The notes: generated by a model not told the origin, from the sequence alone. 48,622 bases of DNA from Flavobacteriales bacterium (GCA_020635715.1 JACJZG010000021.1:1-48622); one strand, 5' to 3'. Shown: positions 1 through 9,032, numbered from the stretch's first letter. A program made the numbers and translations.

Positions 1-2
1 CC

Positions 3-122
3 CATGCCTTGATCGCGGATCCCGATTGCCTCCGCTGCGGAGCAGGCAAGCCCTGTGACTGCATAGCGCGCATCAGGCCCGAGCGGGTGATGGCCCTGTT
101 GCGGGGACGCCCACTTCCTTAG
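3..122 (+). CDS. possible C-terminal fragment of an unknown gene cut by the window edge
   Basis: One open frame enters from the left edge and stops at TAG 120-122. It is short and has no recognisable family. It contains a cysteine cluster (CLRCGAGKPCDC) and mostly G/C third codon positions, as in real genes of this genome. It would overlap the 3' end of the convergent O-antigen ligase gene by about 50 bases, which is possible but unusual. It may be spurious. Confidence 0.25.
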   Translation, partial: HALIADPDCLRCGAGKPCDCIARIRPERVMALLRGRPLP

Positions 123-1680
123 GCGCGGCGAACACCAGCAAGGTGTAGTAGAATGCGAAGAAGGTGGCGCCCACCTGGGTCTCGATGGTGTCATCCGTGA
201 GGCAGGAGATGCCGAAGATGATGGCCCATGCGATGAAGAGGGGGCTACGCCAGGCTCCAAGTCGCCAGGCCGGGAACCACCAGGCGAAGAGGCTCCAACA
301 GAGGCCGATCACCCCGAAGCTGATCCACAGGGTGAGGTACTCATTGTGCGCGCGATGACGCCAGGGCGCGGAGAGTTCCGACCCCATGCGCTCATATTCC
401 CGCTGGAACGCCCGCTCGGTATCACCGGTGCCCACACCGGACCAGCGCTCGGCCCGTGCGATGTTCCACCCCGCTCGCAGGTACTCGAGGCGCATCGTCA
501 CGGAATGCCCATCCACCGCTCCTTTCGTCCGGTACTGTTGCAGTTCGAAGGCCACCTCATCAAAGCGCGCGCTCAACCCGCCCCACCGATCGGGATGCGC
601 ATTGGTCGCCCCGTGCTCGATGGCCGAGATGTCCGCATCCGTGAGCTCCGCCATGGCAACGCTGTCCTTCCGCATGCCCTTCGATGCCAGGTAGCGCACC
701 AAGGTGCTCCAGATCGGATGGCCCTTGTCGTCATTCGCCTGGTAGGAACGCTCGCTCCTGCGGTCCCAGCTGCGCTGCAGTTCCCGGGGTGCCACATAGA
801 TCCAGACATGGTGACCGTTCTCCATCTGCGGGTCATTGATGTCATGCAGATACTGCTCGCCACCTGCGGTGTGTTCGAACTTCGGGATGATGGCGGGGTC
901 CGGCAGCCGGTAACGCGCATGCATGCCGCTCCACAGCAGGAGCAGGACCACCACCGGCGCGGCCACGATCAACACGCGTGTGATGGACCGGATCGGTCCA
1001 CCGCGAACTTTCGTCCATCGCCACAGATACACCGCCGCGATCACCAGGAGGATCAGGTAGCCCTGGATGCTGCCCAGGCGGTCGATGAAGAACAAGGACC
1101 ACAGCGCGGCACCGTGGCCTGCGTGGCGGAACCAGCGCGGACCGCCACGGTCCAACGCGAACACCACGATCGCCAGGCAAAGGAGCAAGGTGAGCCGGAT
1201 GTGGCTCACGAAGATCGAGAGGGAACGGTATTCGCCGGTGAAGCCGTCGCGCGCGACAAGGCAGGCCCAGGTGCTCACCACGACGCTCCAGGCACCGAAC
1301 AGCAACACGGCTCGGAACGCGCTCCGGTCCAACCGGGGCGATGCACCCAACACCGCACCGAAGGCCAGTACCGGCAACAGGATACGCACCAGGTCCGTAC
1401 CCCAGCCCAGGTCCGTGGTCCAGAGCAGGCCGAGGACGTGCAACAGGAAGAAGCTGATGAAGACCAGGGATGGTGCCTCCGTGAACGCGCGTTGGAACCG
1501 ACCCTTGAGATCCCTGCGCACAACGCCCTCCACCAGCCAGTTGGCGATCAACAGCAGCTGGGCCATGCTGAGGAAGGCCTTGCTCCAGGGGAGCATGACG
1601 GCGCACAGCACCAGTGCAAGGAGGTGCACCGTTCGAAAGGCATCGCGACCCCGCGTCAGGTCCGATGTCACGGAGGTCAT
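73..1680 (-). CDS. O-antigen ligase / polymerase-like membrane protein (Wzy_C superfamily)
   Basis: A 535-residue protein with many hydrophobic segments in the N-terminal 260 residues, then a large extracytoplasmic loop (about 270-400), then further membrane segments. The C-terminal stretch HNEYLTLWISFGVIGL carries the H-N and G-x-x-G pattern of the Wzy_C / WaaL family. Members move undecaprenyl-linked glycan onto an acceptor or polymerise repeat units at the outer face of the inner membrane. It is the last gene of a minus-strand run and begins 5 bases after the stop of the S41 peptidase gene, so it is probably co-transcribed. Ligase and polymerase cannot be told apart from sequence, so no symbol is given. 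Confidence 0.75.
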   Translation of the reverse strand: MTSVTSDLTRGRDAFRTVHLLALVLCAVMLPWSKAFLSMAQLLLIANWLVEGVVRRDLKGRFQRAFTEAPSLVFISFFLLHVLGLLWTTDLGWGTDLVRILLPVLAFGAVLGASPRLDRSAFRAVLLFGAWSVVVSTWACLVARDGFTGEYRSLSIFVSHIRLTLLLCLAIVVFALDRGGPRWFRHAGHGAALWSLFFIDRLGSIQGYLILLVIAAVYLWRWTKVRGGPIRSITRVLIVAAPVVVLLLLWSGMHARYRLPDPAIIPKFEHTAGGEQYLHDINDPQMENGHHVWIYVAPRELQRSWDRRSERSYQANDDKGHPIWSTLVRYLASKGMRKDSVAMAELTDADISAIEHGATNAHPDRWGGLSARFDEVAFELQQYRTKGAVDGHSVTMRLEYLRAGWNIARAERWSGVGTGDTERAFQREYERMGSELSAPWRHRAHNEYLTLWISFGVIGLCWSLFAWWFPAWRLGAWRSPLFIAWAIIFGISCLTDDTIETQVGATFFAFYYTLLVFAAPKEVGVPATGPSPARA

Positions 1681-1685
1681 CCGGC

Positions 1686-3362
1686 CTATTTGCCCGGTTT
1701 GATCGTCGTGAGCACCCTGGCGTATTCAGGCCCGTTGAGCAGGTCCACGGCCGAGCGCACGGAAGGGTCGGTGGCCAGCGCCGCCTTGGCACGACCGGTC
1801 TGGAAGTAGTACCGCCCCACGATCTCGTTGCGCAACACCTCCTCGATGTCCGTGCGGAAACGGGTCAGCTCCTCCATGCGGTCCGGAGCCAGCTCGGCAT
1901 GCAGCGCTTCCATCTGTGCCTTCGCATGGTCGTAGTAGCGTTCCTTCTTCGCAGCCTCCTCCAACTTCTTGAAGGCCTCCAGCGTCTCGGTATCGTACTC
2001 GAAGCTCTTGTCCTTTACGAAGTCCACGAACTCCCGGTAGAGCGCATCGCTCACGCGGAACTCTTCAGCAGGCCCGATCTCCGCATGCGCGAGGCGGTAA
2101 CGCGTGGCGAACTCGAAGAAGAGGTCCTTGGCGTAAAGACCTCCCACCACCTTGGCGAGCTCCGGATCCATGACCTCAACGTCCGGGAGGATGCCGCGGC
2201 CGTCGAACACCGGACGACCATTGCGCGTCTTGAACTCGGCGATGGCCTCGGCCTTCACCTCCTCCACCTTGCCCAGGCTGTCGCGGTGCGAATAGTCCAG
2301 CTTCTGGATGCAACGGCCGCTGGGGATGTAGTACTTGGCCACGGTCACTTTCAACTTGCTGTTGTAATAGAGGTCACGCGTCTGCTGCACGAGCCCCTTG
2401 CCAAAGGTGCGCTCCCCCACGATCACCGCCCGGTCCAGGTCCTGCAGGGCGCCGGACACGATCTCGCTGGCGCTGGCGCTCTGTCCATCGACCAGCACCA
2501 CCAACGGGATCTCGGCGTCGAGCGGTTCGCTCAAGGTCTTGTAGGTCTTGTCCCATTCGGGGATCTTGCCGCGCGTTTCCACCACCAATTCGTTCTTCGG
2601 CACGTACAGGTTCACGATGTTCACGGCCTCACGCAACAGGCCACCGCCGTTGCCGCGCAGGTCCAGGATCATCTTCGTGGCCCCCTGGTCCTTCAATTCT
2701 TTCGTGGCCGCACGCACTTCCTGGGCAGCGGTCTGGGTGAAGCTGTTCAGCTTGATGTAGCCCACCTTGTTCGCTGGATCGACCATCCCCTTGTAAGGCA
2801 CATCGGGGATCTTGATCTCCTCGCGGGTAAGGGTGTGCGTGACCGGCTCCAGGCCCTGCCGCTGGGTGATCACCTTGACGGTGCTGCCTGCCTGGCCCTT
2901 CAGCAACTTGCTCACCTCGTCGGTCTCCATGCCTGCGATCTTCCGGCCATCCACTTCCACGATCTCATCACCGGCCCAGATGCCGGCCTTCATCGCCGGG
3001 TAACCCTCGTAAGGATCGCTCACGTACACGCGATCGTTGGAGCGCTTGATCAACGCACCGATGCCGCCGTACTGCCCGGTGGTCATGAAGCGGTAATCCT
3101 CCATGTCGCTCTCCGGGATGTACTGGGTGTAGGGGTCCAGCGAGTTCAACATCGCGTCGATCCCCGTCTTCATCAACTTGCCGGGCTGCGTGTCATCGAC
3201 GTAGTAGATGTTCAGCTCCTTGTAGAGTTCGGTGAAGATCTCCAGGTTCTTGCTGATCTCGAAGTAGCTGTCGGCCGCAGAGATGGTGAACGCACCACCA
3301 CTGACGATGGCGGCTCCCATCAACCAGAGCTTCCACTTCGGGGCCTTCTTCTGCTTATCCAT
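1686..3362 (-). CDS. S41 family C-terminal processing peptidase (CtpA/Prc-like)
   Basis: A 558-residue serine protease of the envelope. An N-terminal membrane anchor lies at about residues 12-30 (LWLMGAAIVSGGAFTIS). A PDZ domain follows (about 95-175), then the S41 catalytic domain (about 200-380), then a helical tail to the end. The nucleophile is the middle Ser of SASASE (Ser297) and the general base is Lys322 in TFGKGL, 25 residues apart as in E. coli Prc. The frame stays open far upstream, but the start was placed at MDKQKK because it begins the signal anchor and overlaps yidD by only 8 bases. The family cleaves envelope proteins near their C-termini; the substrate here is unknown. Confidence 0.92.
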   Translation of the reverse strand: MDKQKKAPKWKLWLMGAAIVSGGAFTISAADSYFEISKNLEIFTELYKELNIYYVDDTQPGKLMKTGIDAMLNSLDPYTQYIPESDMEDYRFMTTGQYGGIGALIKRSNDRVYVSDPYEGYPAMKAGIWAGDEIVEVDGRKIAGMETDEVSKLLKGQAGSTVKVITQRQGLEPVTHTLTREEIKIPDVPYKGMVDPANKVGYIKLNSFTQTAAQEVRAATKELKDQGATKMILDLRGNGGGLLREAVNIVNLYVPKNELVVETRGKIPEWDKTYKTLSEPLDAEIPLVVLVDGQSASASEIVSGALQDLDRAVIVGERTFGKGLVQQTRDLYYNSKLKVTVAKYYIPSGRCIQKLDYSHRDSLGKVEEVKAEAIAEFKTRNGRPVFDGRGILPDVEVMDPELAKVVGGLYAKDLFFEFATRYRLAHAEIGPAEEFRVSDALYREFVDFVKDKSFEYDTETLEAFKKLEEAAKKERYYDHAKAQMEALHAELAPDRMEELTRFRTDIEEVLRNEIVGRYYFQTGRAKAALATDPSVRSAVDLLNGPEYARVLTTIKPGK

Positions 3363-3597
3363 GTTTCTTCGGTGCTTGGGGGACGGGGTCGTGACCTTGA
3401 CCGCCCCAGGGATGACAAGATAGGATGCGCTTGAGGGTGAGGTAACCGCCGCGGAAGGCACCATGGGTGCGAAGTGCCTCCAGGCCGTACTGCGAACAAC
3501 TGGGCGTGTAGCGGCACGCACCCGGCAACAAGGGCGACAACAGGTACCGGTAGAGGTGTACCAGGCCGATGAGCGGTAGTGCCAGCAGCTTACCCAT
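3355..3597 (-). CDS. yidD: membrane protein insertion efficiency factor YidD
   Basis: An 80-residue protein with the YidD pattern: an N-terminal amphipathic/hydrophobic helix (LIGLVHLYRYLLSPLLP), then CRYTPSCSQYGLEAL and the CHPWGGQGHDPVP tail, with three conserved cysteines. YidD assists YidC-dependent insertion of inner-membrane proteins. It sits between rnpA and the peptidase gene and overlaps each by 8 bases. The rnpA-yidD order is widely conserved in bacteria. The start was chosen by the family N-terminus. Confidence 0.95.
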   Translation of the reverse strand: MGKLLALPLIGLVHLYRYLLSPLLPGACRYTPSCSQYGLEALRTHGAFRGGYLTLKRILSCHPWGGQGHDPVPQAPKKHG

Positions 3598-3973
3598 GCT
3601 TCTCCATCCAACGGTGCAACAGGCGTGATAGTCTTTCGCGCGTTTCGGCGAGCGTGAGCGGCTGGCGCCCCTGGTAGATGAAGAGCCAGGCGCACTGCCT
3701 CCCTTCCTCCCGCAACCGACCGTAACTCGCCGCTTTGTGCAACCGGTACGCTTCGCGCATCAAACGGCGCATGCGGTTGCGGTGCACGGCCAGCTTCATG
3801 TAGCGCTTCGGTATGGCGAAGGCCACCTGGGCCGGAGCGGTGGTCGGTAGTTCCATGATCCTGCCCACGAGCTTGATCGGCGACTCCTGCACGGTCCTGC
3901 CCTTCTCCACCACTTCGGTGATGCGCAGGCGCCCGGTCAAGCGCTCGTGTTTGCTGAAGGTAGGCCGCTCCAT
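3590..3973 (-). CDS. rnpA: ribonuclease P protein component
   Basis: A 127-residue basic protein that binds RNase P RNA and helps mature the 5' ends of tRNAs. The N-terminus has the FSKHERLTGR signature, and the RNR-type motif appears as NRMRRLMREAYRLHK at about residues 67-81. Length matches the family (about 110-130). It lies 54 bases downstream of hemD and its 3' end overlaps yidD. rpmH, the usual upstream neighbour in many bacteria, is not here, which is common in Bacteroidota. Confidence 0.95.
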   Translation of the reverse strand: MERPTFSKHERLTGRLRITEVVEKGRTVQESPIKLVGRIMELPTTAPAQVAFAIPKRYMKLAVHRNRMRRLMREAYRLHKAASYGRLREEGRQCAWLFIYQGRQPLTLAETRERLSRLLHRWMEKHG

Positions 3974-4026
3974 GGGTCAAGGGCGGGTGAACGACGATGA
4001 ACGGTTGGCCTGGTGACGCGTGCGGG

Positions 4027-4776
4027 TCACTTCTTCTTGGCCTCCCGCTTGATGAAGAGCTCCATGGCGCCGGTCATGCTGGGTGCCTCGGGCAGGGGCG
4101 CCTCAAGGTCCAGCCGGTAGCCGTTGTCGCGCACCGCTTTGGCCGTGGTGGGCCCGAAGGCCGCGATGAACACGCCGTTCTGCTTGAACTTCGGAAAGTT
4201 CTTCTTCAGGCTCTCGATGCCGCCCGGACTGAAGAAGACGAGCATGTCGTACTTCAGGTCCTTCAGGTCGCTGAGGTCGCTGGCCACTGTGCGGTAGAAC
4301 ACCGCGTTGGTGTAGTTCACGTTGGCCTTGTCCAGCAGGTCGGGGATCTCGCCCTTCTGGATGTCGCTACAGGGCACCAGGTACTTCTCGTCCTTGTGCT
4401 TCTTGATCACGTCCATCAGGTCGAAGAAGGTCTGCTTGCCGATGAAGACCTTCCGCTTGCGGTAGACGATGTACTTCTGCACATAATAGGCCACGCTCTC
4501 GCTCACGCAGAAGTACTTCATCGACTCCGGCACGGTGAGGCGCAGCTCCTTGCACATCCGGAAGAAATGGTCCACCGCGTTGCGGCTGGTGAGCACGATG
4601 GCCGTGTGGTCCAGGATGTTGATGCGCTCCTGACGGAAGTCCTGCGCCGGTACGGACTCCACCTTGATGAACGGGCGGAAATCGATCCGCAAGCCATACT
4701 TCTTCGCCAACTCGTGGTATGGCGACTTCTCATCCGTGGGAGCCGGCTGCGATACGAGGATGGTCTTGATCTTCAA
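4027..4776 (-). CDS. hemD: uroporphyrinogen-III synthase
   Basis: A 249-residue cytoplasmic enzyme that cyclises hydroxymethylbilane to uroporphyrinogen III in heme synthesis. The family is poorly conserved. Supporting marks are the TSRNAVDHFF segment (about residues 63-72), the paired Rossmann-like halves, the FFSPGGIESL segment and the AFGPTTAKAVRDNGYRLD segment near the C-terminus, which resembles the conserved TAxAxxxxG motif. The next gene upstream is a DUF4271 membrane protein, a pairing seen in many Bacteroidota. A heme role also fits the oxidase assembly genes elsewhere in the window, but they are not linked. Confidence 0.88.
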   Translation of the reverse strand: MKIKTILVSQPAPTDEKSPYHELAKKYGLRIDFRPFIKVESVPAQDFRQERINILDHTAIVLTSRNAVDHFFRMCKELRLTVPESMKYFCVSESVAYYVQKYIVYRKRKVFIGKQTFFDLMDVIKKHKDEKYLVPCSDIQKGEIPDLLDKANVNYTNAVFYRTVASDLSDLKDLKYDMLVFFSPGGIESLKKNFPKFKQNGVFIAAFGPTTAKAVRDNGYRLDLEAPLPEAPSMTGAMELFIKREAKKK

Positions 4777-4800
4777 GGCCGATCAGCTTGGGAAGTGGGA

Positions 4801-5475
4801 CTATTCGGTGGATGGACCGCGCCACGCATGCACGGCCAGTAGGACAGGCATTAATTCGGCGGCGCAAAAGTATAGAATAATGTAGCGGAGAGGGACGCCC
4901 TCCCCCAGCCCGATCCAAACCCCGCGCAGCCATCGGTACACCAGCAGCAGGCCCAGCAGGACGACCCCCACCGCCACCGTGCCGCTGCGCCATTCCGGCC
5001 GGTAGGCGATACCAACCACCAAGGGCAGCAGCACCGGCCCCGCCAGGATGAAGAGCAGGAACCCCGTGTAGATGTACTCCTGCATCCCGGCATCGATCCG
5101 AAGCATGGCCCCCAGCAGGCGCAGCAGCATGTAGTGACCCAGGACCACCACCAGCACCAGACCGAGCAGCGTCGCATACGTCCCGGTCCACCCGTGCAGT
5201 ACGAGCGCCTGCCAGGCGAAGAGCGCCAGTAAGGCGCCACCGATGAAGAGGAGCCCCAGGAAGGAACGGTCCTGCAGGTCCATCTCCTCCCGCAACGCCT
5301 GCCTGCCCAACCGCATGCTGAACATGGACCGACCCAGCGAACGCCACTTGCGCGGCGAACCGAACTGGATCACCGCCATCAACGTCAGCAGGAGCAGCAG
5401 GAGGAAGGTGACCCACTCGGCGCTCAGCAGGTCGGTGGAACGCAAACTGTCACTCGCGGGCAGAGGGGTCCCCAT
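4801..5475 (-). CDS. DUF4271 family integral membrane protein
   Basis: A 224-residue protein with about seven hydrophobic helices (from VTFLLLLLLTLMAVIQF at about residue 23 to the C-terminus), matching DUF4271, a Bacteroidota family of unknown function usually next to hemD. The frame is open further upstream, but the start was set at MGTPLPASDS because a -7 element (TACTTTCG) lies 7 bases before it on the coding strand, and a longer form would be translated from upstream of that promoter. It is the first gene of the run that continues with hemD, rnpA, yidD, the peptidase and the ligase. Confidence 0.82.
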   Translation of the reverse strand: MGTPLPASDSLRSTDLLSAEWVTFLLLLLLTLMAVIQFGSPRKWRSLGRSMFSMRLGRQALREEMDLQDRSFLGLLFIGGALLALFAWQALVLHGWTGTYATLLGLVLVVVLGHYMLLRLLGAMLRIDAGMQEYIYTGFLLFILAGPVLLPLVVGIAYRPEWRSGTVAVGVVLLGLLLVYRWLRGVWIGLGEGVPLRYIILYFCAAELMPVLLAVHAWRGPSTE

Positions 5476-5482
5476 GGGAGCG

Positions 5483-5490
5483 CGAAAGTA
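5483..5490 (-). promoter_or_regulatory. Bacteroidota -7 element for the DUF4271-hemD run
   Basis: On the minus strand the sequence reads TACTTTCG, then 7 bases, then the ATG of the DUF4271 gene. This fits the TAnnTTTG -7 box with one change. No clear -33 TTG was found. Confidence 0.5.
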
Positions 5491-5519
5491 GTCCTGGCCC
5501 GGCCGCTGGAACACCTTGC

Positions 5520-5527
5520 TACCTTTG
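5520..5527 (+). promoter_or_regulatory. -7 element upstream of the acyl-CoA dehydrogenase gene
   Basis: TACCTTTG is a perfect match to TAnnTTTG. It lies 70 bases before the start of the dehydrogenase gene and is divergent from the DUF4271 promoter about 30 bases away. The -33 TTG is not clear. Confidence 0.5.
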
Positions 5528-5597
5528 CACCCCCGATGGGATAGAACCCCCACGAGGGCTTTCCACACCACGATCACCAGGCCACGAGCCGCCGAAC

Positions 5598-6815
5598 ATG
5601 AGCACTGCCACCGCCTCCTCCACCAAGAAGACCGCGACCGACCTTTTCCAGGCCCACGATCATTACCTCGTGGACGAACTGCTCACCGAGGAACAGAAGT
5701 TGATCCGCGAGACCGCCCGGCAGCATGTGAGCAAGCACCTTAAACCGATCATCGAGGAGCGCTTCGAAAAGGCGGAGTTCAGCAAGGACATCATCCCGGG
5801 GCTTGCCGAGATCGGCGCCTTCGGCCCCTTCGTACCCGAGGAGTACGGCGGACCCGGCCTGGACCAGATCAGCTACGGCCTGATCATGCAGGAGATCGAG
5901 CGCTGCGACAGCGGCCTGCGCAGCCTGTGCAGCGTGCAGGGCTCCCTGGCCATGTACCCCATTTGGAAGTACGGCAGCGAAGAGCAGAAGAAGAAGTGGC
6001 TGCCGGACATGGTGCAGGGAAAGAAGATCGGCTGCTTCGGCCTTACCGAACCCGACTTCGGCAGCAACCCCGGCGGCATGGTCACCACCTTCAAGGACAT
6101 GGGCGACCATTACCTGCTGAACGGCGCGAAGATGTGGATCAGCAATGCACCGTTCGCTGACCTGGCGGTCGTCTGGGCGAAGGCCGAGAACACCGAAGGC
6201 CGGATCCATGGCCTCATCGTTGAGCGCGGCATGGAAGGCTTCACAACACCCACCACGCACGGCAAGCTATCCCTGCGCGCCAGCCCGACCGGTGAACTGG
6301 TGTTCGACAATGTGAAGGTGCCGAAGGGCAACCTGCTGCCGAACAAGAGCGGCCTGGGCGCGCCCATGGGCTGCCTGGACAGTGCGCGTTATGGCATCGC
6401 CTGGGGCACGCTCGGCGTGGCCATGGAGTGCTACGACACCGCGTTGCGGTACAGCAAGGAACGGATCCAGTTCGGCAAGCCGATCGGTGGCTTCCAGCTC
6501 ACGCAGAAGAAGCTCGCCGAGATGATCACCGAGATCACCAAGGCGCAGCTGCTCACCTGGCGCCTGGGTGTGTTGCGCAGTGAAGGCCGCGCCACTACGC
6601 AGCAGATCAGCATGGCCAAACGGAACAACGTGGCGCTCGCGCTCACCGTGGCCCGCGAAGCACGGCAGATCCTCGGCGGCATGGGCATCACCAACGAGTA
6701 CCCCATCATGCGCCACATGATGAACCTCGAGAGCGTGGTGACCTACGAAGGCACGCACGACATCCACCTGCTGATAACGGGTGCGGAGGTGACCGGGATC
6801 CCCGCGTTCAAATAG
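5598..6815 (+). CDS. gcdH: acyl-CoA dehydrogenase, glutaryl-CoA dehydrogenase type
   Basis: A 405-residue flavoenzyme with the acyl-CoA dehydrogenase fold: an N-terminal helical domain, a beta domain starting near GCFGLTEPDFGSNPGG, and a C-terminal helical domain. Three features point to glutaryl-CoA dehydrogenase: the active-site loop GLRSLCSVQGSL, the segment LDSARYGIAWGTLGVAMECY, and TYEGTHDIHLL with catalytic base Glu384. The enzyme oxidises and decarboxylates glutaryl-CoA to crotonyl-CoA in lysine and tryptophan breakdown, passing electrons to ETF. It is monocistronic, with the next gene convergent. Another short or branched-chain substrate is possible but less likely. Confidence 0.88.
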   Translation: MSTATASSTKKTATDLFQAHDHYLVDELLTEEQKLIRETARQHVSKHLKPIIEERFEKAEFSKDIIPGLAEIGAFGPFVPEEYGGPGLDQISYGLIMQEIERCDSGLRSLCSVQGSLAMYPIWKYGSEEQKKKWLPDMVQGKKIGCFGLTEPDFGSNPGGMVTTFKDMGDHYLLNGAKMWISNAPFADLAVVWAKAENTEGRIHGLIVERGMEGFTTPTTHGKLSLRASPTGELVFDNVKVPKGNLLPNKSGLGAPMGCLDSARYGIAWGTLGVAMECYDTALRYSKERIQFGKPIGGFQLTQKKLAEMITEITKAQLLTWRLGVLRSEGRATTQQISMAKRNNVALALTVAREARQILGGMGITNEYPIMRHMMNLESVVTYEGTHDIHLLITGAEVTGIPAFK

Positions 6816-6832
6816 ATCGTGGCAGCTGTTGA

Positions 6833-7237
6833 TCAGGTGCGTTCGAGCATCCCGATCAACCAGGTACGCGCTTCCTCCTCTTCTTCGAACACCCGGGCCT
6901 CGAATGCCTGGGCATGGTAGCGGAAGTAGAACTTGGTGGCGGTGTTCAGGGCCACGCTCGGTGCCACGATCGCCAGTGCGAGGATCATCCTGACCTCACT
7001 GTCCGCCCGGAAATGGTCGTCATTCATCGCGGGTGGATGCACCTCCGATCCGGCATCAAGGATGATGAGTAGTGCATGTGCTTCGCGCTGCGTGAGCCGC
7101 CAACGCGCCTTGCGGTTGCGCTCGAACTCCTTCCCATTGAATTCTGCATCCCGATGGAAACGTTGTTCAACGAGCCGGGGCTCCACCAGCTCAATGGTCG
7201 CCGTGGGGGTCTCGATGCGGGTCCCGATGGTCCTCAT
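6833..7237 (-). CDS. small STAS/SEC14-like protein
   Basis: A 134-residue soluble protein of uncertain function. Its C-terminal half (a hydrophobic strand ILALAIVAPSVALNTATKF, then helix and strand, then FEEEEEARTWLIGML) resembles Bacteroidota proteins annotated as STAS/SEC14 domain or DUF7793. These typically end in a strand followed by a D/E-rich EEEAxxWL helix. The frame extends 27 codons further upstream, but MRTIGTRIET was preferred as the start because the upstream residues look like untranslated leader. It resembles in design the protein at 21474-21890. It is convergent with the dehydrogenase gene. Confidence 0.6.
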   Translation of the reverse strand: MRTIGTRIETPTATIELVEPRLVEQRFHRDAEFNGKEFERNRKARWRLTQREAHALLIILDAGSEVHPPAMNDDHFRADSEVRMILALAIVAPSVALNTATKFYFRYHAQAFEARVFEEEEEARTWLIGMLERT

Positions 7238-7499
7238 CGGGCAATACTTGGGCGGACGACGCTCGTCGTTGTGCTGAACATGGTGGTGGGCCGGACCGGG
7301 ACTTCCACCGGTCAGCAACGGTAATACGAACGCACGCCCAAGGGTTGCCTATGAGTTATCCATGGTCCGGTGGGATCCGGCTTCGATCGGGCTTGAGAGG
7401 AACGCGCGGGATGACCGCCCAAGCATGACAACGAGCCCATCAACAGATACGCATGGATTACGGCCCGCGCCGCCATGTCGTCGCGCACGGCACTGCCGA

Positions 7500-7507
7500 T
7501 AGCTTTG
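7500..7507 (+). promoter_or_regulatory. -7 element upstream of the MBOAT gene
   Basis: TAGCTTTG matches TAnnTTTG exactly and lies 79 bases before the MBOAT start. The 349 bases between the STAS-like gene and the MBOAT gene (7238-7586) hold no convincing gene. No clear -33 box was seen. Confidence 0.4.
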
Positions 7508-7586
7508 GCCGCATCGCCGACCACCGCATCGACCGAACTCCGCGGATGCAAGGCACGTAGAAGGCCTTTCGCGAGCGCACTGCCGG

Positions 7587-9032
7587 ATGCTTTTCAACTC
7601 GATCGACTTCGCGGTCTTCCTTCCGATCGTATTCGTGCTCTACTGGTGTGCGTTCCGCGGCCTGCGTGCGCGCAACGCGTTCATCCTGCTGGCAAGCACC
7701 GTGTTCTACGGTTGGTGGGACTGGCGTTACCTCTTCCTGGTCTACTTCAGCACCGGGCTCGACTATGTCCTGGGCCGTCTGCTCGATGGCACCGCGGATC
7801 AACGCCAACGCAAGCGGTTGCTGGTGATCAGCGTGGTGACGAACCTCGGCCTGCTCGCCTTCTTCAAGTACACGGACTTCTTCATCACCAGCTTCAACGA
7901 TGCGTTCACCTTCATGGGCCGCCCGCTCGGGATCGACACACTGCGCATCGTTCTGCCAGTGGGCATCAGCTTCTACACCTTCCAGAGCCTCAGTTATACG
8001 ATCGATGTGTACCGTCGCCAGCTGAAGGCTTCGCACGACCCCCTGGAGTTCGGTGCGTTCGTGCTCTTCTTCCCCCAGCTCGTCGCTGGCCCCATCGAAC
8101 GGGCCACGAACCTGCTTCCCCAGTTCGCCACACAACGCGTCTTCGACATCGCCAAGGCGCGTGATGGCCTGCGGCAGATCCTCTGGGGCCTCTTCAAGAA
8201 GATCGTCGTCGCTGACAATTGCGCGCAGCTCGTCAATGCGCTCTACGCTGATCCCGCCAGCCAGTCCGGAAGTACGATGGTACTGGCCACGGTGCTCTTC
8301 GCCTTCCAGATCTACGGCGACTTCAGCGGCTACAGCGATATCGCCATCGGTACCGCGCGCCTCTTCGGCTTCGACCTGATGCGCAACTTCGCGTTCCCCT
8401 ACTTCTCGCGCGACATCGCCGAATTCTGGCGCCGCTGGCACATCAGCCTCAGCACCTGGTTCCGCGATTACCTCTACATCCCGCTCGGGGGCAGCCGGGG
8501 CAACAAGGCCTTCGTGGTGCGCAACACCATGATCATCTTCATGGTGAGCGGCTTCTGGCACGGTGCCAACTGGACCTTCATCTTCTGGGGCGCCCTGAAC
8601 GCGCTCTTCTTCCTCCCGCTGGTGCTCATGGACCGCCACCGCACCATGAGCGGCACCGTGGCGCATGGTCGCTGGCTGCCCACCATCAAGGAAGCGATGC
8701 AGGTGCTTGTGACCTTCGCCATGGCCTGCTTCGCGTGGATCTTCTTCCGCGCCCGCGATCTGGACCAGGCCTTCACCGTCATCGGGAAGATGTGCTCCGG
8801 ATCCCTCTTCCAGGCCCCCGAGGTGTCGAGCATGCTCACCCTGTCGATCTCGCTCTTCGGCGTCGGCACGGTGCTGATCCTGGAGTGGATCGGTCGCGAG
8901 AGGCAGTATGGCCTCCAGATGGATGGACGTGGCACCAAGCCCCTGCGCTATCTCCTCTATTACTCCCTCATCATCGCCATCATCGTGTGCGCTCCATCGG
9001 GCGGCGGCGAGTTCATCTACTTCCAGTTCTGA
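7587..9032 (+). CDS. MBOAT family O-acyltransferase (AlgI/DltB-like)
   Basis: A 481-residue polytopic membrane protein. It begins MLFNSIDFAVFLPIVF, the typical AlgI-like start. It carries the two conserved histidines of the membrane-bound O-acyltransferase family, in FWRRWHISLS (His285) and GFWHGANWTF (His325). AlgI-like proteins pass acetyl groups from the cytoplasm across the membrane to an extracytoplasmic SGNH partner that acetylates a polysaccharide. That partner gene follows directly, with the stop and start sharing one base (TGATG). The acceptor polymer is not identifiable from the window; O-acetylation of an exopolysaccharide or cell-wall glycan is inferred. Confidence 0.92.
   Translation: MLFNSIDFAVFLPIVFVLYWCAFRGLRARNAFILLASTVFYGWWDWRYLFLVYFSTGLDYVLGRLLDGTADQRQRKRLLVISVVTNLGLLAFFKYTDFFITSFNDAFTFMGRPLGIDTLRIVLPVGISFYTFQSLSYTIDVYRRQLKASHDPLEFGAFVLFFPQLVAGPIERATNLLPQFATQRVFDIAKARDGLRQILWGLFKKIVVADNCAQLVNALYADPASQSGSTMVLATVLFAFQIYGDFSGYSDIAIGTARLFGFDLMRNFAFPYFSRDIAEFWRRWHISLSTWFRDYLYIPLGGSRGNKAFVVRNTMIIFMVSGFWHGANWTFIFWGALNALFFLPLVLMDRHRTMSGTVAHGRWLPTIKEAMQVLVTFAMACFAWIFFRARDLDQAFTVIGKMCSGSLFQAPEVSSMLTLSISLFGVGTVLILEWIGRERQYGLQMDGRGTKPLRYLLYYSLIIAIIVCAPSGGGEFIYFQF

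Noticed and set aside
346..1809. 487-codon plus-strand frame opposite the O-antigen ligase-like gene
   Set aside because: Pro/Arg/Gln-rich product without family features. The minus-strand protein has membrane helices and a Wzy_C motif.
1614..3434. 606-codon frame opposite the S41 peptidase gene
   Set aside because: A by-product of G/C-rich third positions. The peptidase has all its catalytic motifs.
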